A DNA stretch of 5,607 nucleotides from Blastocatellia bacterium (GTDB taxonomy: Bacteria; Acidobacteriota; Blastocatellia; Pyrinomonadales; Pyrinomonadaceae). The notes beneath the pieces were generated by a model. The model saw only the letters and a list, made by a program, of their open reading frames with translations. It made no database searches and was not told the DNA's origin. The position numbers were made by a program, and so were the translations under genes. Shown here one piece after another: positions 1-5,607 of this stretch (within the stretch, counting starts at the first letter, position 1; the number at the start of each line of letters is the position of its first letter). The stretch covers positions 48,050 to 53,656 of the forward strand of contig DNND01000130.1 in the NCBI GenBank assembly GCA_003488005.1, given 5' to 3'.

Positions 1-142
1 CCGTGGCTTCAGCCCGGTGATAGAAAACCCGAATGGACAAGGAACCGTTTCTAACGGTTTTTGTTGGCAAGGGATCACGAAACCGTTGGAAACGGTTCAA
101 GGAATCATTTTGTTGAACTTGACCACCGGGCTGAAGCCGCGG
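1..142. repeat. Nested inverted-repeat element (REP/MITE-like), outer arms
   Basis: The arms CCGTGGCTTCAGCCCGGTG (1-19) and CACCGGGCTGAAGCCGCGG (124-142) are inverted copies matching at 18 of 19 positions. They enclose a second inverted pair with nearly the same centre. No open reading frame of note lies inside, so this is a non-coding palindromic element and not an IS with its own transposase. The right arm runs on into GTGCTAATG, so the left arm may continue before base 1 and be cut by the window. Short GC-rich palindromes of this kind are typical of dispersed REP or MITE elements, which are often moved by RAYT-type transposases. Copy number in this genome cannot be seen here, so the mobile nature is inferred. 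Confidence 0.7.
42..98. repeat. Inner inverted repeat made of two small hairpins
   Basis: GAACCGTTTCTAACGGTTT (42-60) and AAACCGTTGGAAACGGTTC (80-98) are inverted copies matching at 18 of 19 positions. Each half is also a hairpin by itself: AACCGTT and AACGGTT arms of 7 bp around a 3-nt loop (43-49/53-59 and 81-87/91-97). The single strand could therefore fold either as one long stem or as two short stem-loops inside the outer repeat. The near-shared centre with the outer arms (about 70 versus 71.5) suggests one composite element. Confidence 0.75.
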
Positions 143-303
143 TGCTAATGAGATCGCTTCGCGTTTTCCTGCGCAGTTCCAATCCCACCTGACCCACCAT
201 CAGCTACCTAAGCGCATTTCGCGTCCGTTGAATTTCAAGGTATCATTTGAGGTTTTCACGTTGCCGATATTCCCTACCGTGGGGGTGCGGCTGGTTTTGA
301 ACT
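143..303. other. Non-coding leader between the repeat element and uvrA
   Basis: No credible gene is seen here; the only open frame, from a TTG at 228, runs into uvrA in another frame and looks like chance. No convincing -35/-10 pair was found. A TATCAT at 241-246 resembles a -10 box but lacks a good -35 partner. No SOS (LexA-type) box was recognised. There is no Shine-Dalgarno sequence close to the uvrA ATG; the nearest G-rich run, around 280-288, is too far away. Confidence 0.5.
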
Positions 304-3237
304 ATGTCGGAACAAGCCATCACAGTTCGGGGCGCCCGCGTCAACAATCTCAAGAACATCTCGTTTTCAATCCCCATCAATCAGTTGACGGTGGTCACCG
401 GGGTCAGCGGTTCGGGCAAATCTTCACTCGCGTTCGACACGATCTACGCCGAAGGCCAGCGCCGTTACGTTGAATCTTTATCAGCTTACGCTCGCCAGTT
501 TCTCGAGCGGATGGACAAGCCTGACGTCGACGAAGTGCGCGGCATTGCTCCCGCCATTGCTATTCGTCAAAAGAATTCCACGCGCAATCCCCGTTCAACT
601 GTTGGCACGCAGACGGAAGTGCTCGACTATCTTCGCCTACTGTACGCGCGCATCGGTATCACCTATTGCCGTGTGTGCGGCCGCCAGGTTTATAAGGACT
701 CGCCTGAGTCAGTGGCTGATGAAATCCTGGCAACGTTGCCGGAAGGCACGCGCTTCTACGTTTTGTTTCCGGCGCAGGCTGGGATTGCCGAGACGGAAGC
801 AAACGGAGAAGCCGCGAAGCGGAGAAACGGAGACGGGGAGAAGCGGCGCAAGAAATCGCCCACTCGCCCTGTCTCCCCTTCACGCCCTCCCGCGGTGACG
901 CCACGTCAGGTAATCACGGCGCACGTGATGAGTTTAATGCAGCGGGGTTTCACGCGACTTTTTCACAATGGCGAAACCATCGAGTTGAATTCGCCCGACG
1001 ACTACCTGCTCGATAGTTTCGATAATGTTTTTGTGATGGTCGACCGGTTGCTTGCGCGGCCGGACATTCGGCAACGCCTGGTTGATTCGCTGGAAATCTG
1101 TTTTCAGGAAGGCCACGGTACGGCAAATATCGAAACCGTGGAAACCGAGCCCAAGCGCCTGAAGTTTTCCGATCGGTTTGAATGCAAGTATGACGGGACG
1201 GTCTACGCAGAACCCGAACCGCGTCTCTTTAGTTTCAATAATCCCTACGGCGCCTGCCCCACCTGTCAGGGTTTCGGCAATACGATCGGGCTCGATCTGG
1301 ATCTGGTAATTCCCAACCCCGCATTGAGTTTAAAAGAAGGCGCGATTGAACCCTGGACCAAGCCGCAGCATGAATGGGCGCTGGACGAGCTAAAGCAGTT
1401 TTGCAAGTCCGAAAAGATTTCGCTGACCGTTCCGTTTGCCCAACTTTCGCGCGCGGAACAACGGGCGATTATTGAAGGCAAACGCGGCTGGGGCGGCGTG
1501 CGCGGCTTTTTTGATTGGTTGGAAACCAAGAAATACAAGCTGCACGTGCGCGTCTTTCTTTCAAAATACCGCGGCTACACTTTGTGTCCCGACTGTGGCG
1601 GCGGAAGGTTGAGACAAGAAGCACGCGACGTAAAGGTCGGCGGCGCTACCTTGCCGGAAGTTTGTTCGCTTGCGATTAAGGACGCGGCGGTTTTTTTTGA
1701 GGCGTTAGAACTCTCGACTGAACAGTCCGCAATCGCGGACAGAATTCTGTTTGAGGTTCGACGCCGCCTGCGTTTCATGGTTGAGGTGGGTCTTGACTAT
1801 CTGACGCTCGATCGACTGGCTTCAACCTTATCCGGCGGCGAAGCGCAGCGCATTCAACTGGCCACGAACCTGGGCTCTTCGTTAGTTGGCGCGCTATACG
1901 TTCTGGACGAACCGTCGATTGGTCTACATCCGCGCGACAACGATCGGCTGATTAAATTGCTCCACAATTTGCGCGACATCGGCAATACAGTTCTAGTCGT
2001 CGAACATGATGAAGACATGATGCGCGCCGCCGATCATATTCTCGACATTGGCCCGTCGGCGGGCGAACTGGGCGGACGCGTTATTTACGAAGGCGACTTT
2101 CCGGGACTGTTAATTGATCAAAACTCACTAACGGCGCGTTATCTTCGCGGTGAATCGGAAATCAAAGAGCCCAAGCAACGACGAGTACTTCAGACGCGGC
2201 GCTTGAATCTGCACGGCGCGTCCGAACACAACCTGAAGAGCATCGACGTACAGTTTCCGCTCGACATGCTGGTCTGCGTTACCGGAGTCAGTGGCTCAGG
2301 CAAGTCAACCTTGATTCACAATTGCATTTACGCCGGCTTGAAAAAGCAACGAGGCGACTGGCAAGGGCATGTCGGCGCGTTTGCAAAACTGGAAGGCGGC
2401 CAGTTTGTCGATGACGTGATACTGGTGGACCAGTCGCCGATTGGACGAACCCCGCGCTCGAACCCGGTCACCTACATCAAAGTCTACGACGGCATTCGTG
2501 AAGTGTTTGCTTCAACGCGTGAGGCGCAGGCGCGCGGGTTCGATCCGTCCCACTTCTCGTTCAACCTGCCGGGCGGACGCTGCGACGTTTGTCAGGGCGA
2601 CGGCACGGTGACCGTCGAGATGCAATTCCTCGCTGACGTTGAGCTGGTTTGTGAAGAATGCAAAGGCACGCGCTTTAAGCAACAAATTCTGGACGTGCGC
2701 TATCGCGGCAAGAATGTGCACGACGTTTTGAACATGACGGTGCGTGAGGCGATCGGTTTCTTTCGCGAAGTCGCAAAGATTACGAATAAGTTAAAAGTGC
2801 TGGACGAAGTTGGGCTGGGTTACCTCCGGCTGGGCCAATCGGCTACCACACTGTCTGGTGGTGAGGCGCAGCGAATCAAGCTGGCGGCTCAACTTTCGAA
2901 ACGAACCGGGGCAAAGACACTTTACATTTTTGACGAACCAACCACCGGCTTGCACTTTGACGACATCAACAAACTACTGGCCGCGTTTCGTGCTTTGATC
3001 GCCGCCGGCGGTTCGTTGTTGGTGATCGAACATAATCTTGACGTTATCAAGACTGCCGACTACATCATTGACCTGGGACCGGAAGGCGGCGATGCGGGCG
3101 GACAGGTTGTGGTCACCGGCACACCCGCAAAGATCATGGCCACGCGCGCATCGCACACCGGGAAATATCTGCGTCAGCATCTAGCAAAGGCAAATGGGCA
3201 CGGCGCAACTAATGGAAATCTGGCCGGTCACAAATAA
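304..3237 (+). CDS. uvrA: Excinuclease ABC subunit A (UvrA)
   Basis: UvrA is the DNA-damage sensor of nucleotide excision repair: a dimeric tandem-ABC ATPase that loads UvrB at lesions in the cytoplasm. The 977 aa (E. coli UvrA has 940) show both ATPase cassettes. Cassette 1 has Walker A GVSGSGKSS (33-41), signature LSGGEAQRIQLA (509-520), Walker B LYVLDEPSIGLHP (531-543) and H568. Cassette 2 has Walker A GVSGSGKST (661-669), signature LSGGEAQRIKLA (850-861), Walker B LYIFDEPTTGLHF (873-885) and H910. The second zinc module is intact (C760, C763, C783, C786). The first has C294, D297, C318, C321, so one ligand is Asp. Additional CxxC pairs lie at 122/125 and 428/431. Residues about 159-203 are a hydrophilic insert in the UvrB-binding region. 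The segment between the first zinc module and C428 is shorter than in E. coli, suggesting a divergent UvrA clade. The ATG is chosen because the conserved domain starts almost at once, though no Shine-Dalgarno sequence precedes it. Confidence 0.97.
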   Translation: MSEQAITVRGARVNNLKNISFSIPINQLTVVTGVSGSGKSSLAFDTIYAEGQRRYVESLSAYARQFLERMDKPDVDEVRGIAPAIAIRQKNSTRNPRSTVGTQTEVLDYLRLLYARIGITYCRVCGRQVYKDSPESVADEILATLPEGTRFYVLFPAQAGIAETEANGEAAKRRNGDGEKRRKKSPTRPVSPSRPPAVTPRQVITAHVMSLMQRGFTRLFHNGETIELNSPDDYLLDSFDNVFVMVDRLLARPDIRQRLVDSLEICFQEGHGTANIETVETEPKRLKFSDRFECKYDGTVYAEPEPRLFSFNNPYGACPTCQGFGNTIGLDLDLVIPNPALSLKEGAIEPWTKPQHEWALDELKQFCKSEKISLTVPFAQLSRAEQRAIIEGKRGWGGVRGFFDWLETKKYKLHVRVFLSKYRGYTLCPDCGGGRLRQEARDVKVGGATLPEVCSLAIKDAAVFFEALELSTEQSAIADRILFEVRRRLRFMVEVGLDYLTLDRLASTLSGGEAQRIQLATNLGSSLVGALYVLDEPSIGLHPRDNDRLIKLLHNLRDIGNTVLVVEHDEDMMRAADHILDIGPSAGELGGRVIYEGDFPGLLIDQNSLTARYLRGESEIKEPKQRRVLQTRRLNLHGASEHNLKSIDVQFPLDMLVCVTGVSGSGKSTLIHNCIYAGLKKQRGDWQGHVGAFAKLEGGQFVDDVILVDQSPIGRTPRSNPVTYIKVYDGIREVFASTREAQARGFDPSHFSFNLPGGRCDVCQGDGTVTVEMQFLADVELVCEECKGTRFKQQILDVRYRGKNVHDVLNMTVREAIGFFREVAKITNKLKVLDEVGLGYLRLGQSATTLSGGEAQRIKLAAQLSKRTGAKTLYIFDEPTTGLHFDDINKLLAAFRALIAAGGSLLVIEHNLDVIKTADYIIDLGPEGGDAGGQVVVTGTPAKIMATRASHTGKYLRQHLAKANGHGATNGNLAGHK
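778..912 (+). other. In-frame low-complexity insert within uvrA
   Basis: Codons for about residues 159-203 encode a charged, Arg/Lys/Glu/Pro/Ser-rich stretch (for example AKRRNGDGEKRRKKSP) between FYVLFPAQ and VITAHVMSL, which look like the ordinary fold. At DNA level, 791-851 is purine-rich with degenerate units such as ACGGAG and GCGGAGAA, and 857-890 is pyrimidine-rich (CGCCC, GTCTCCCC). GGGGAGA (835-841) and TCTCCCC (872-878) are inverted copies. The reading frame stays open. The edges are approximate, set by eye from where UvrA-like sequence stops and resumes. It may be an expanded natural loop or a short interspersed repeat that landed in frame. Confidence 0.55.
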
Positions 3238-3575
3238 ACTATCTGATTTTCCATTTCTTCAGCCGTCAATTTATTCAAAACTACAAGGAGTCGCTTTGCG
3301 ATTTCCGGCACGGGCCGGCGAACCGCAATAATCAGACCAAAATGCTTATTGCCTGATGAAAAGAACTCTTTTGCGAGTAATTCAAAATCCGCGCGATTGT
3401 GAGTAAGCAAAGTCCGCTCATGACTAACGGCATAGGCGAGTTGCACCGCGTCACTTTGCCCAATTTGCTTTGCATCCTGCGTCGTGATTACTTCGAAACC
3501 CCTCGCTCGAACCAGATCAGCCAAAAGGACGCTGACGTCCTCATCAAGGTAGAGCTCAATGAAGAGGCGTTTCAC
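3228..3575 (-). CDS. DUF5615 family PIN-like protein, probable toxin
   Basis: This 115-aa protein fits the DUF5615 PIN-like family, small predicted ribonuclease-fold proteins usually paired with a DUF433 partner in VapBC-like toxin-antitoxin modules. Visible family marks are LYLDEDVS near the N-terminus (D11, E12, D13), RARGFEVITTQD (23-34), a following D42, and LLTHNRADFELLA (56-68) with T58, N60 and D63. The acidic residues would form the metal site in a PIN-type nuclease; RNA cleavage itself is inferred from the family. The start is GTG at 3575-3573, chosen because its G is the last base of the upstream gene's TAG (TAGTG), giving tight translational coupling. No better Shine-Dalgarno-led start is seen. 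The 3' end overlaps the end of uvrA by 10 bp in convergent orientation. Confidence 0.85.
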   Translation of the reverse strand: MKRLFIELYLDEDVSVLLADLVRARGFEVITTQDAKQIGQSDAVQLAYAVSHERTLLTHNRADFELLAKEFFSSGNKHFGLIIAVRRPVPEIAKRLLVVLNKLTAEEMENQIVYL

Positions 3576-3853
3576 TATTTCGTCAAATATCCCTCAATCA
3601 GTTCGTCGGGAACGCGATTGGCTTCAATAAAAGAATTGATCTCTGGCGTGTGGTCACTGTAATAACTAAGGGCATCAAACACTTGAGCTAAGGTAAGATG
3701 GGGCAAATGGCTCTCGATCTCTTCGGCGTTAATTCCCTGTCGCCACAGTTCGACGATTGCCCGAACAGGAGTTCGAGTGCCCCGGATTATGGGTTCACCG
3801 CCCAGAATCTGGTCATCGGTAATCACGTAATGGTGTTCGGTTGCTGTAGTCAT
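3575..3853 (-). CDS. DUF433 domain protein, probable antitoxin
   Basis: This 92-aa protein matches the DUF433 family, which has a small winged-helix-like fold and is commonly the antitoxin partner of DUF5615 PIN-like toxins. Family marks are DDQILGGEPIIRGTRTPVRA (13-32), the VELWRQGINAEEIESHLPHL segment (34-53), and LAQVFDALSYYSDHTPEI (55-72). The C-terminal part (IEANRVPDELIEGYLTK) probably contacts the toxin. The ATG at 3853 is preceded by an AGAGAGA Shine-Dalgarno-like stretch. The gene is first in a two-gene operon with the toxin gene, overlapping it by one base, so expression is probably coupled with antitoxin made first. Such antitoxins often repress their own promoter; the short divergent gap upstream is where this would occur, but no operator is proven. 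Confidence 0.88.
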   Translation of the reverse strand: MTTATEHHYVITDDQILGGEPIIRGTRTPVRAIVELWRQGINAEEIESHLPHLTLAQVFDALSYYSDHTPEINSFIEANRVPDELIEGYLTK

Positions 3854-3858
3854 TCCAG

Positions 3859-3865
3859 TCTCTCT
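3859..3865 (-). promoter_or_regulatory. Ribosome binding site of the DUF433 gene
   Basis: On the minus strand AGAGAGA lies five bases before the ATG at 3853. It is a partial match to the Shine-Dalgarno consensus and supports that start codon. Confidence 0.45.
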
Positions 3866-3890
3866 TAAGTTGATCGGATGTTACCGGATT

Positions 3891-3921
3891 TTGTCGCCGC
3901 TGACCACAACTGAAATATCAT
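3891..3921 (+). promoter_or_regulatory. Candidate promoter of the SGNH hydrolase gene
   Basis: TTGTCG (3891-3896) and TATCAT (3916-3921) resemble -35 and -10 boxes with a long 19-bp spacer. The -10 differs from TATAAT at one base. It ends only nine bases before the ATG at 3931, and no Shine-Dalgarno sequence is present, so the transcript could be leaderless. The perfect 8-bp palindrome ATCATGAT (3917-3924) overlaps the -10 box. The assignment is by eye and the spacer is not ideal. Confidence 0.35.
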
Positions 3922-3930
3922 GATTAGACA

Positions 3931-5058
3931 ATGACAACTGCCCCGCCGCCTCCACGGATTGCCGTCAAGCGCCGCTTAATTTATGCCTTAATTGTTTACC
4001 TGCCCTTCCTTCTGATTCTGGCCGGTGTCGAGGTTGGAACACGGCTGAAGATGGCCCACATCAACAGTCTTGACCTCTTTGTAGTCACTCCGCAGCAACA
4101 AGCACAGGTTGCTGATGCCAGCCACGCGACAATCTTCGAAGGCGATCCTTTACTGCTGTGGCGTTTGAAACCGAACCTCGATCACGTCGTTTGGGATTTC
4201 ACTGTGCTGTCGACGAACGCCCAGCATCTTCGCTCCGATCGTTCATTGCAAAAAAAACAACCAGGCGCCATACGCATTGTTTGTCTTGGCGATTCGGTAA
4301 CGTTTGGTTATCGCGTCCCAACTGTTTGGCCCGACAAGCCGAATGACTATGACCGTCAAGCGCTGCCGTATCCGATGTTGCTGGAAAAAGAATTGCGCGC
4401 GGCCAATCCCAATAAACAAATTGAAGTAGTGACGATGGCGGTCCCGGGTTACACCAGTCATCAGGGTCTCGCCTGGCTGCGGCGCGACATCGATCGACTT
4501 AAACCCGACCTAGTCACCATTAGTTTTGGCTGGAACGATGCGAGTCTTAGTGACGTGCCAGACAGTGAAGCTATCAAGACGAATTGGAGTGCCGTCACCG
4601 TGCGTTGGCTGGTTGATCACAGTCAGGCGTTTGCGCATGCAACGCATTGGCTGCGCGCGAGGCAAACGCCCGGCGCCAGAGTTGTACGTCCGGCACCACG
4701 CGTTTCCGAGCAGGATTATCTAAACAACATGATGGCCATGGCTCAACTCGCCAAACAAAAACAGGCGGCAGTGATTATCCTGGCGGCGCCTTACCGGGAT
4801 CAGGTGACCAATCCATCCGAGGCCGGTTTGATGCAGCGATATCGTGCGGGCCTGCGTTCAGTCAGCAGTCAAAATAGTTTGGCTTTTCTTGAGTTACCTG
4901 AGCTGACCGAAGCTGCTTATCCTACAAACGAAGGCTGGTTTGGCGAGCTGATACATCCCAATGACATGGGCCATCGACTGATCACTTTGGAATTGCTCAA
5001 GCTAATAAGGCAAACTCGGGCGCTCGGGGATTTGAAAATACCGTCGCTGACGTCTTAG
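3931..5058 (+). CDS. Membrane-anchored SGNH/GDSL-type hydrolase
   Basis: The 375-aa product has a basic N-terminus (KRR, 13-15), one hydrophobic segment at about 16-34 (LIYALIVYLPFLLILAGVE), and then an extracytoplasmic-looking SGNH hydrolase domain. It is probably a signal anchor, as no clear cleavage site or lipobox is seen. The catalytic blocks are IRIVCLGDSVTFGY (114-127) with Ser122, AVPGYTS (170-176) with Gly173, SFGWNDAS (198-205) with Asn202, and ELIHPNDMGH (339-348) with His342. The residue three before the His is Glu339, where most members have Asp. Families with this fold act as esterases, lipases or carbohydrate O-deacetylases; the substrate here cannot be read from sequence. It is divergent from the toxin-antitoxin operon (77-bp gap) and lies 34 bp before the YqeY gene. 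The ATG at 3931 has no ribosome binding site. Confidence 0.85.
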   Translation: MTTAPPPPRIAVKRRLIYALIVYLPFLLILAGVEVGTRLKMAHINSLDLFVVTPQQQAQVADASHATIFEGDPLLLWRLKPNLDHVVWDFTVLSTNAQHLRSDRSLQKKQPGAIRIVCLGDSVTFGYRVPTVWPDKPNDYDRQALPYPMLLEKELRAANPNKQIEVVTMAVPGYTSHQGLAWLRRDIDRLKPDLVTISFGWNDASLSDVPDSEAIKTNWSAVTVRWLVDHSQAFAHATHWLRARQTPGARVVRPAPRVSEQDYLNNMMAMAQLAKQKQAAVIILAAPYRDQVTNPSEAGLMQRYRAGLRSVSSQNSLAFLELPELTEAAYPTNEGWFGELIHPNDMGHRLITLELLKLIRQTRALGDLKIPSLTS

Positions 5059-5075
5059 CCGGTATGCTTTATGAT
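5047..5075 (+). promoter_or_regulatory. Candidate promoter for the YqeY-family gene
   Basis: CTGACG (5047-5052) and TATGAT (5070-5075) are spaced by exactly 17 bp, with four and five of six consensus matches. The -35 box lies inside the last codons of the hydrolase gene. Transcription would begin just before or at the GGAGGA ribosome binding site, giving a very short leader. The gene could also be read through from the upstream hydrolase gene, 34 bp away. Confidence 0.4.
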
Positions 5076-5082
5076 TGAGAGC

Positions 5083-5088
5083 GGAGGA
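5083..5088 (+). promoter_or_regulatory. Ribosome binding site deciding the YqeY start
   Basis: GGAGGA is a near-perfect Shine-Dalgarno sequence four bases before the ATG at 5093. It argues for that ATG over the in-frame TTG at 5075, which would place this site inside the coding region. Confidence 0.8.
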
Positions 5089-5092
5089 AGCA

Positions 5093-5542
5093 ATGACTTT
5101 GAGCGAACAGATTATTTCCGACCTGACGGCCTCGATGAAAGCCCAGGACGCGCCGCGCACTTCAACGCTGCGAATGGTCAAGGCGGCGATGATGAATCGG
5201 CAGATCGAAAAAGGCGGCAAGCTGGACGATGAAGACCTGACGAAACTCCTTAATTCATTAGTCAAGCAACGACGCGATTCAGTTGAGCAGTATGAAAAAG
5301 GCGGTCGCCAGGATTTAGCTGACAAGGAAAAGTCGGAAATCCAGGTAATCGAAGCTTACCTGCCGCAAGCTGCCTCGCCCGAAGAGATTGAAGCAGCACT
5401 GGCGGTTGCGATCGCTGAAAGTGGCGCCAGCTCGATGAAAGACATGGGCAAGGTGATGAAGGCGGTACAAGTCGCACTGGCCGGCAAGAATGCCGACGGG
5501 CGAATGTTAAGCGAGATCGTAAAATCGAAACTCGGTGGTTGA
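5093..5542 (+). CDS. yqeY: GatB/YqeY domain-containing protein
   Basis: This 149-aa cytoplasmic protein is a stand-alone YqeY-family member. The family is related to the C-terminal tail domain of GatB, the amidotransferase subunit that acts on mischarged Glu-tRNA(Gln)/Asp-tRNA(Asn). The role of free YqeY is not well established; a link to tRNA is inferred from that relationship. Family marks are STLRMVKAA (24-32), KQRRDSVEQYEKGGR (58-72), the acidic/basic helix ending in EIQVIEAYLPQ (82-92), SMKDMGKVM (114-122) and ADGRMLSEIVKSKL (134-147). The length is usual for the family and the gene looks intact. The start is the ATG with a strong Shine-Dalgarno sequence; an upstream TTG would add six residues without support. 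It follows the hydrolase gene on the same strand by 34 bp and may be partly co-transcribed, but a promoter of its own is plausible. Confidence 0.93.
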   Translation: MTLSEQIISDLTASMKAQDAPRTSTLRMVKAAMMNRQIEKGGKLDDEDLTKLLNSLVKQRRDSVEQYEKGGRQDLADKEKSEIQVIEAYLPQAASPEEIEAALAVAIAESGASSMKDMGKVMKAVQVALAGKNADGRMLSEIVKSKLGG

Positions 5543-5579
5543 AGTGGCAAGACTTTGGGAGGCTCTGATTTAATTTTCT

Positions 5580-5597
5580 TATGGGTAGTTGCCCATA
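5580..5597. other. Small hairpin downstream of yqeY
   Basis: TATGGG (5580-5585) and CCCATA (5592-5597) form a perfect 6-bp stem with a 6-nt loop, 37 bases past the yqeY stop. No T-run follows on either strand (AGCCCGCGGAG on plus, AGAAAATTAAA on minus), so it is a poor intrinsic terminator. It may be a weak terminator or the edge of a repeat cut by the window end. Confidence 0.3.
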
Positions 5598-5607
5598 GCC
5601 CGCGGAG

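Noticed and set aside
1..142. CRISPR array or IS element at the left end
   Set aside because: There are only inverted, not regularly spaced direct, repeats, and no transposase frame is present.
228..256. uvrA promoter using TTGAAT at 228 and TATCAT at 241
   Set aside because: The spacer would be only seven bases, and no -10 match lies 16-18 bases after the TTGAAT.
228..473. 81-aa open frame overlapping the uvrA start
   Set aside because: It starts with TTG, has no ribosome binding site, and mostly overlaps uvrA in another frame with no recognisable domain.
3399..3662. 87-aa plus-strand frame across the toxin-antitoxin genes
   Set aside because: It is antisense to two genes with clear family matches, and its own sequence shows no domain or start signal.
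3920..3934. Four-codon mini-frame (ATG ATT AGA CAA TGA) whose stop overlaps the hydrolase ATG
   Set aside because: Too short and without a ribosome binding site. The overlap could be an attenuating leader peptide but is most simply chance.
5002..5325. 107-aa minus-strand frame over the hydrolase end and yqeY
   Set aside because: Low-complexity Ser/Arg-rich shadow of yqeY with no family features.
5580..5597. Intrinsic terminator after yqeY
   Set aside because: The stem is only 6 bp and no T-run follows on either strand, so it is kept only as a weak hairpin.

Overview
The window is a bacterial chromosomal segment of moderate GC with short intergenic gaps and five supportable protein genes. 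The best guess for the source is an Acidobacteriota-like genome (Blastocatellia/Pyrinomonadaceae type). This rests on the style of the GGCTTCAGCCCGG palindromic repeat, the variant UvrA architecture, and a DUF433/DUF5615 gene pair. It is an inference from remembered patterns and no search was run.

Layout. Positions 1-142 hold a non-coding, nested inverted-repeat element (REP/MITE-like) whose left end is probably cut by the window edge. Positions 143-303 are non-coding with no confident promoter. A long uvrA gene (304-3237, +) follows. It encodes the damage-recognition ATPase of nucleotide excision repair, with two features worth attention: a low-complexity hydrophilic insert in the UvrB-binding region, and a Cys-to-Asp change in the first zinc module. 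Its 3' end overlaps, tail to tail by 10 bp, a minus-strand two-gene operon (3853 to 3228): a DUF433 antitoxin-like gene, then a DUF5615 PIN-like toxin gene joined by a one-base TAGTG stop/start overlap.

A 77-bp divergent gap separates that operon from a plus-strand gene for a membrane-anchored SGNH/GDSL-type hydrolase (3931-5058). After 34 bp comes a yqeY-type gene (GatB/YqeY family, 5093-5542) with a strong Shine-Dalgarno sequence and a plausible promoter of its own. The last 65 bp are non-coding and contain one weak hairpin.

The genes do not form one pathway. uvrA is a housekeeping repair gene, the DUF433/DUF5615 pair looks like a small accessory module inserted between housekeeping genes, and the hydrolase and yqeY are adjacent but have no evident functional link. 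No strongly novel multi-gene system is visible. The most unusual items are the nested palindrome, the two UvrA peculiarities, and the Glu in place of the usual catalytic Asp in the hydrolase.
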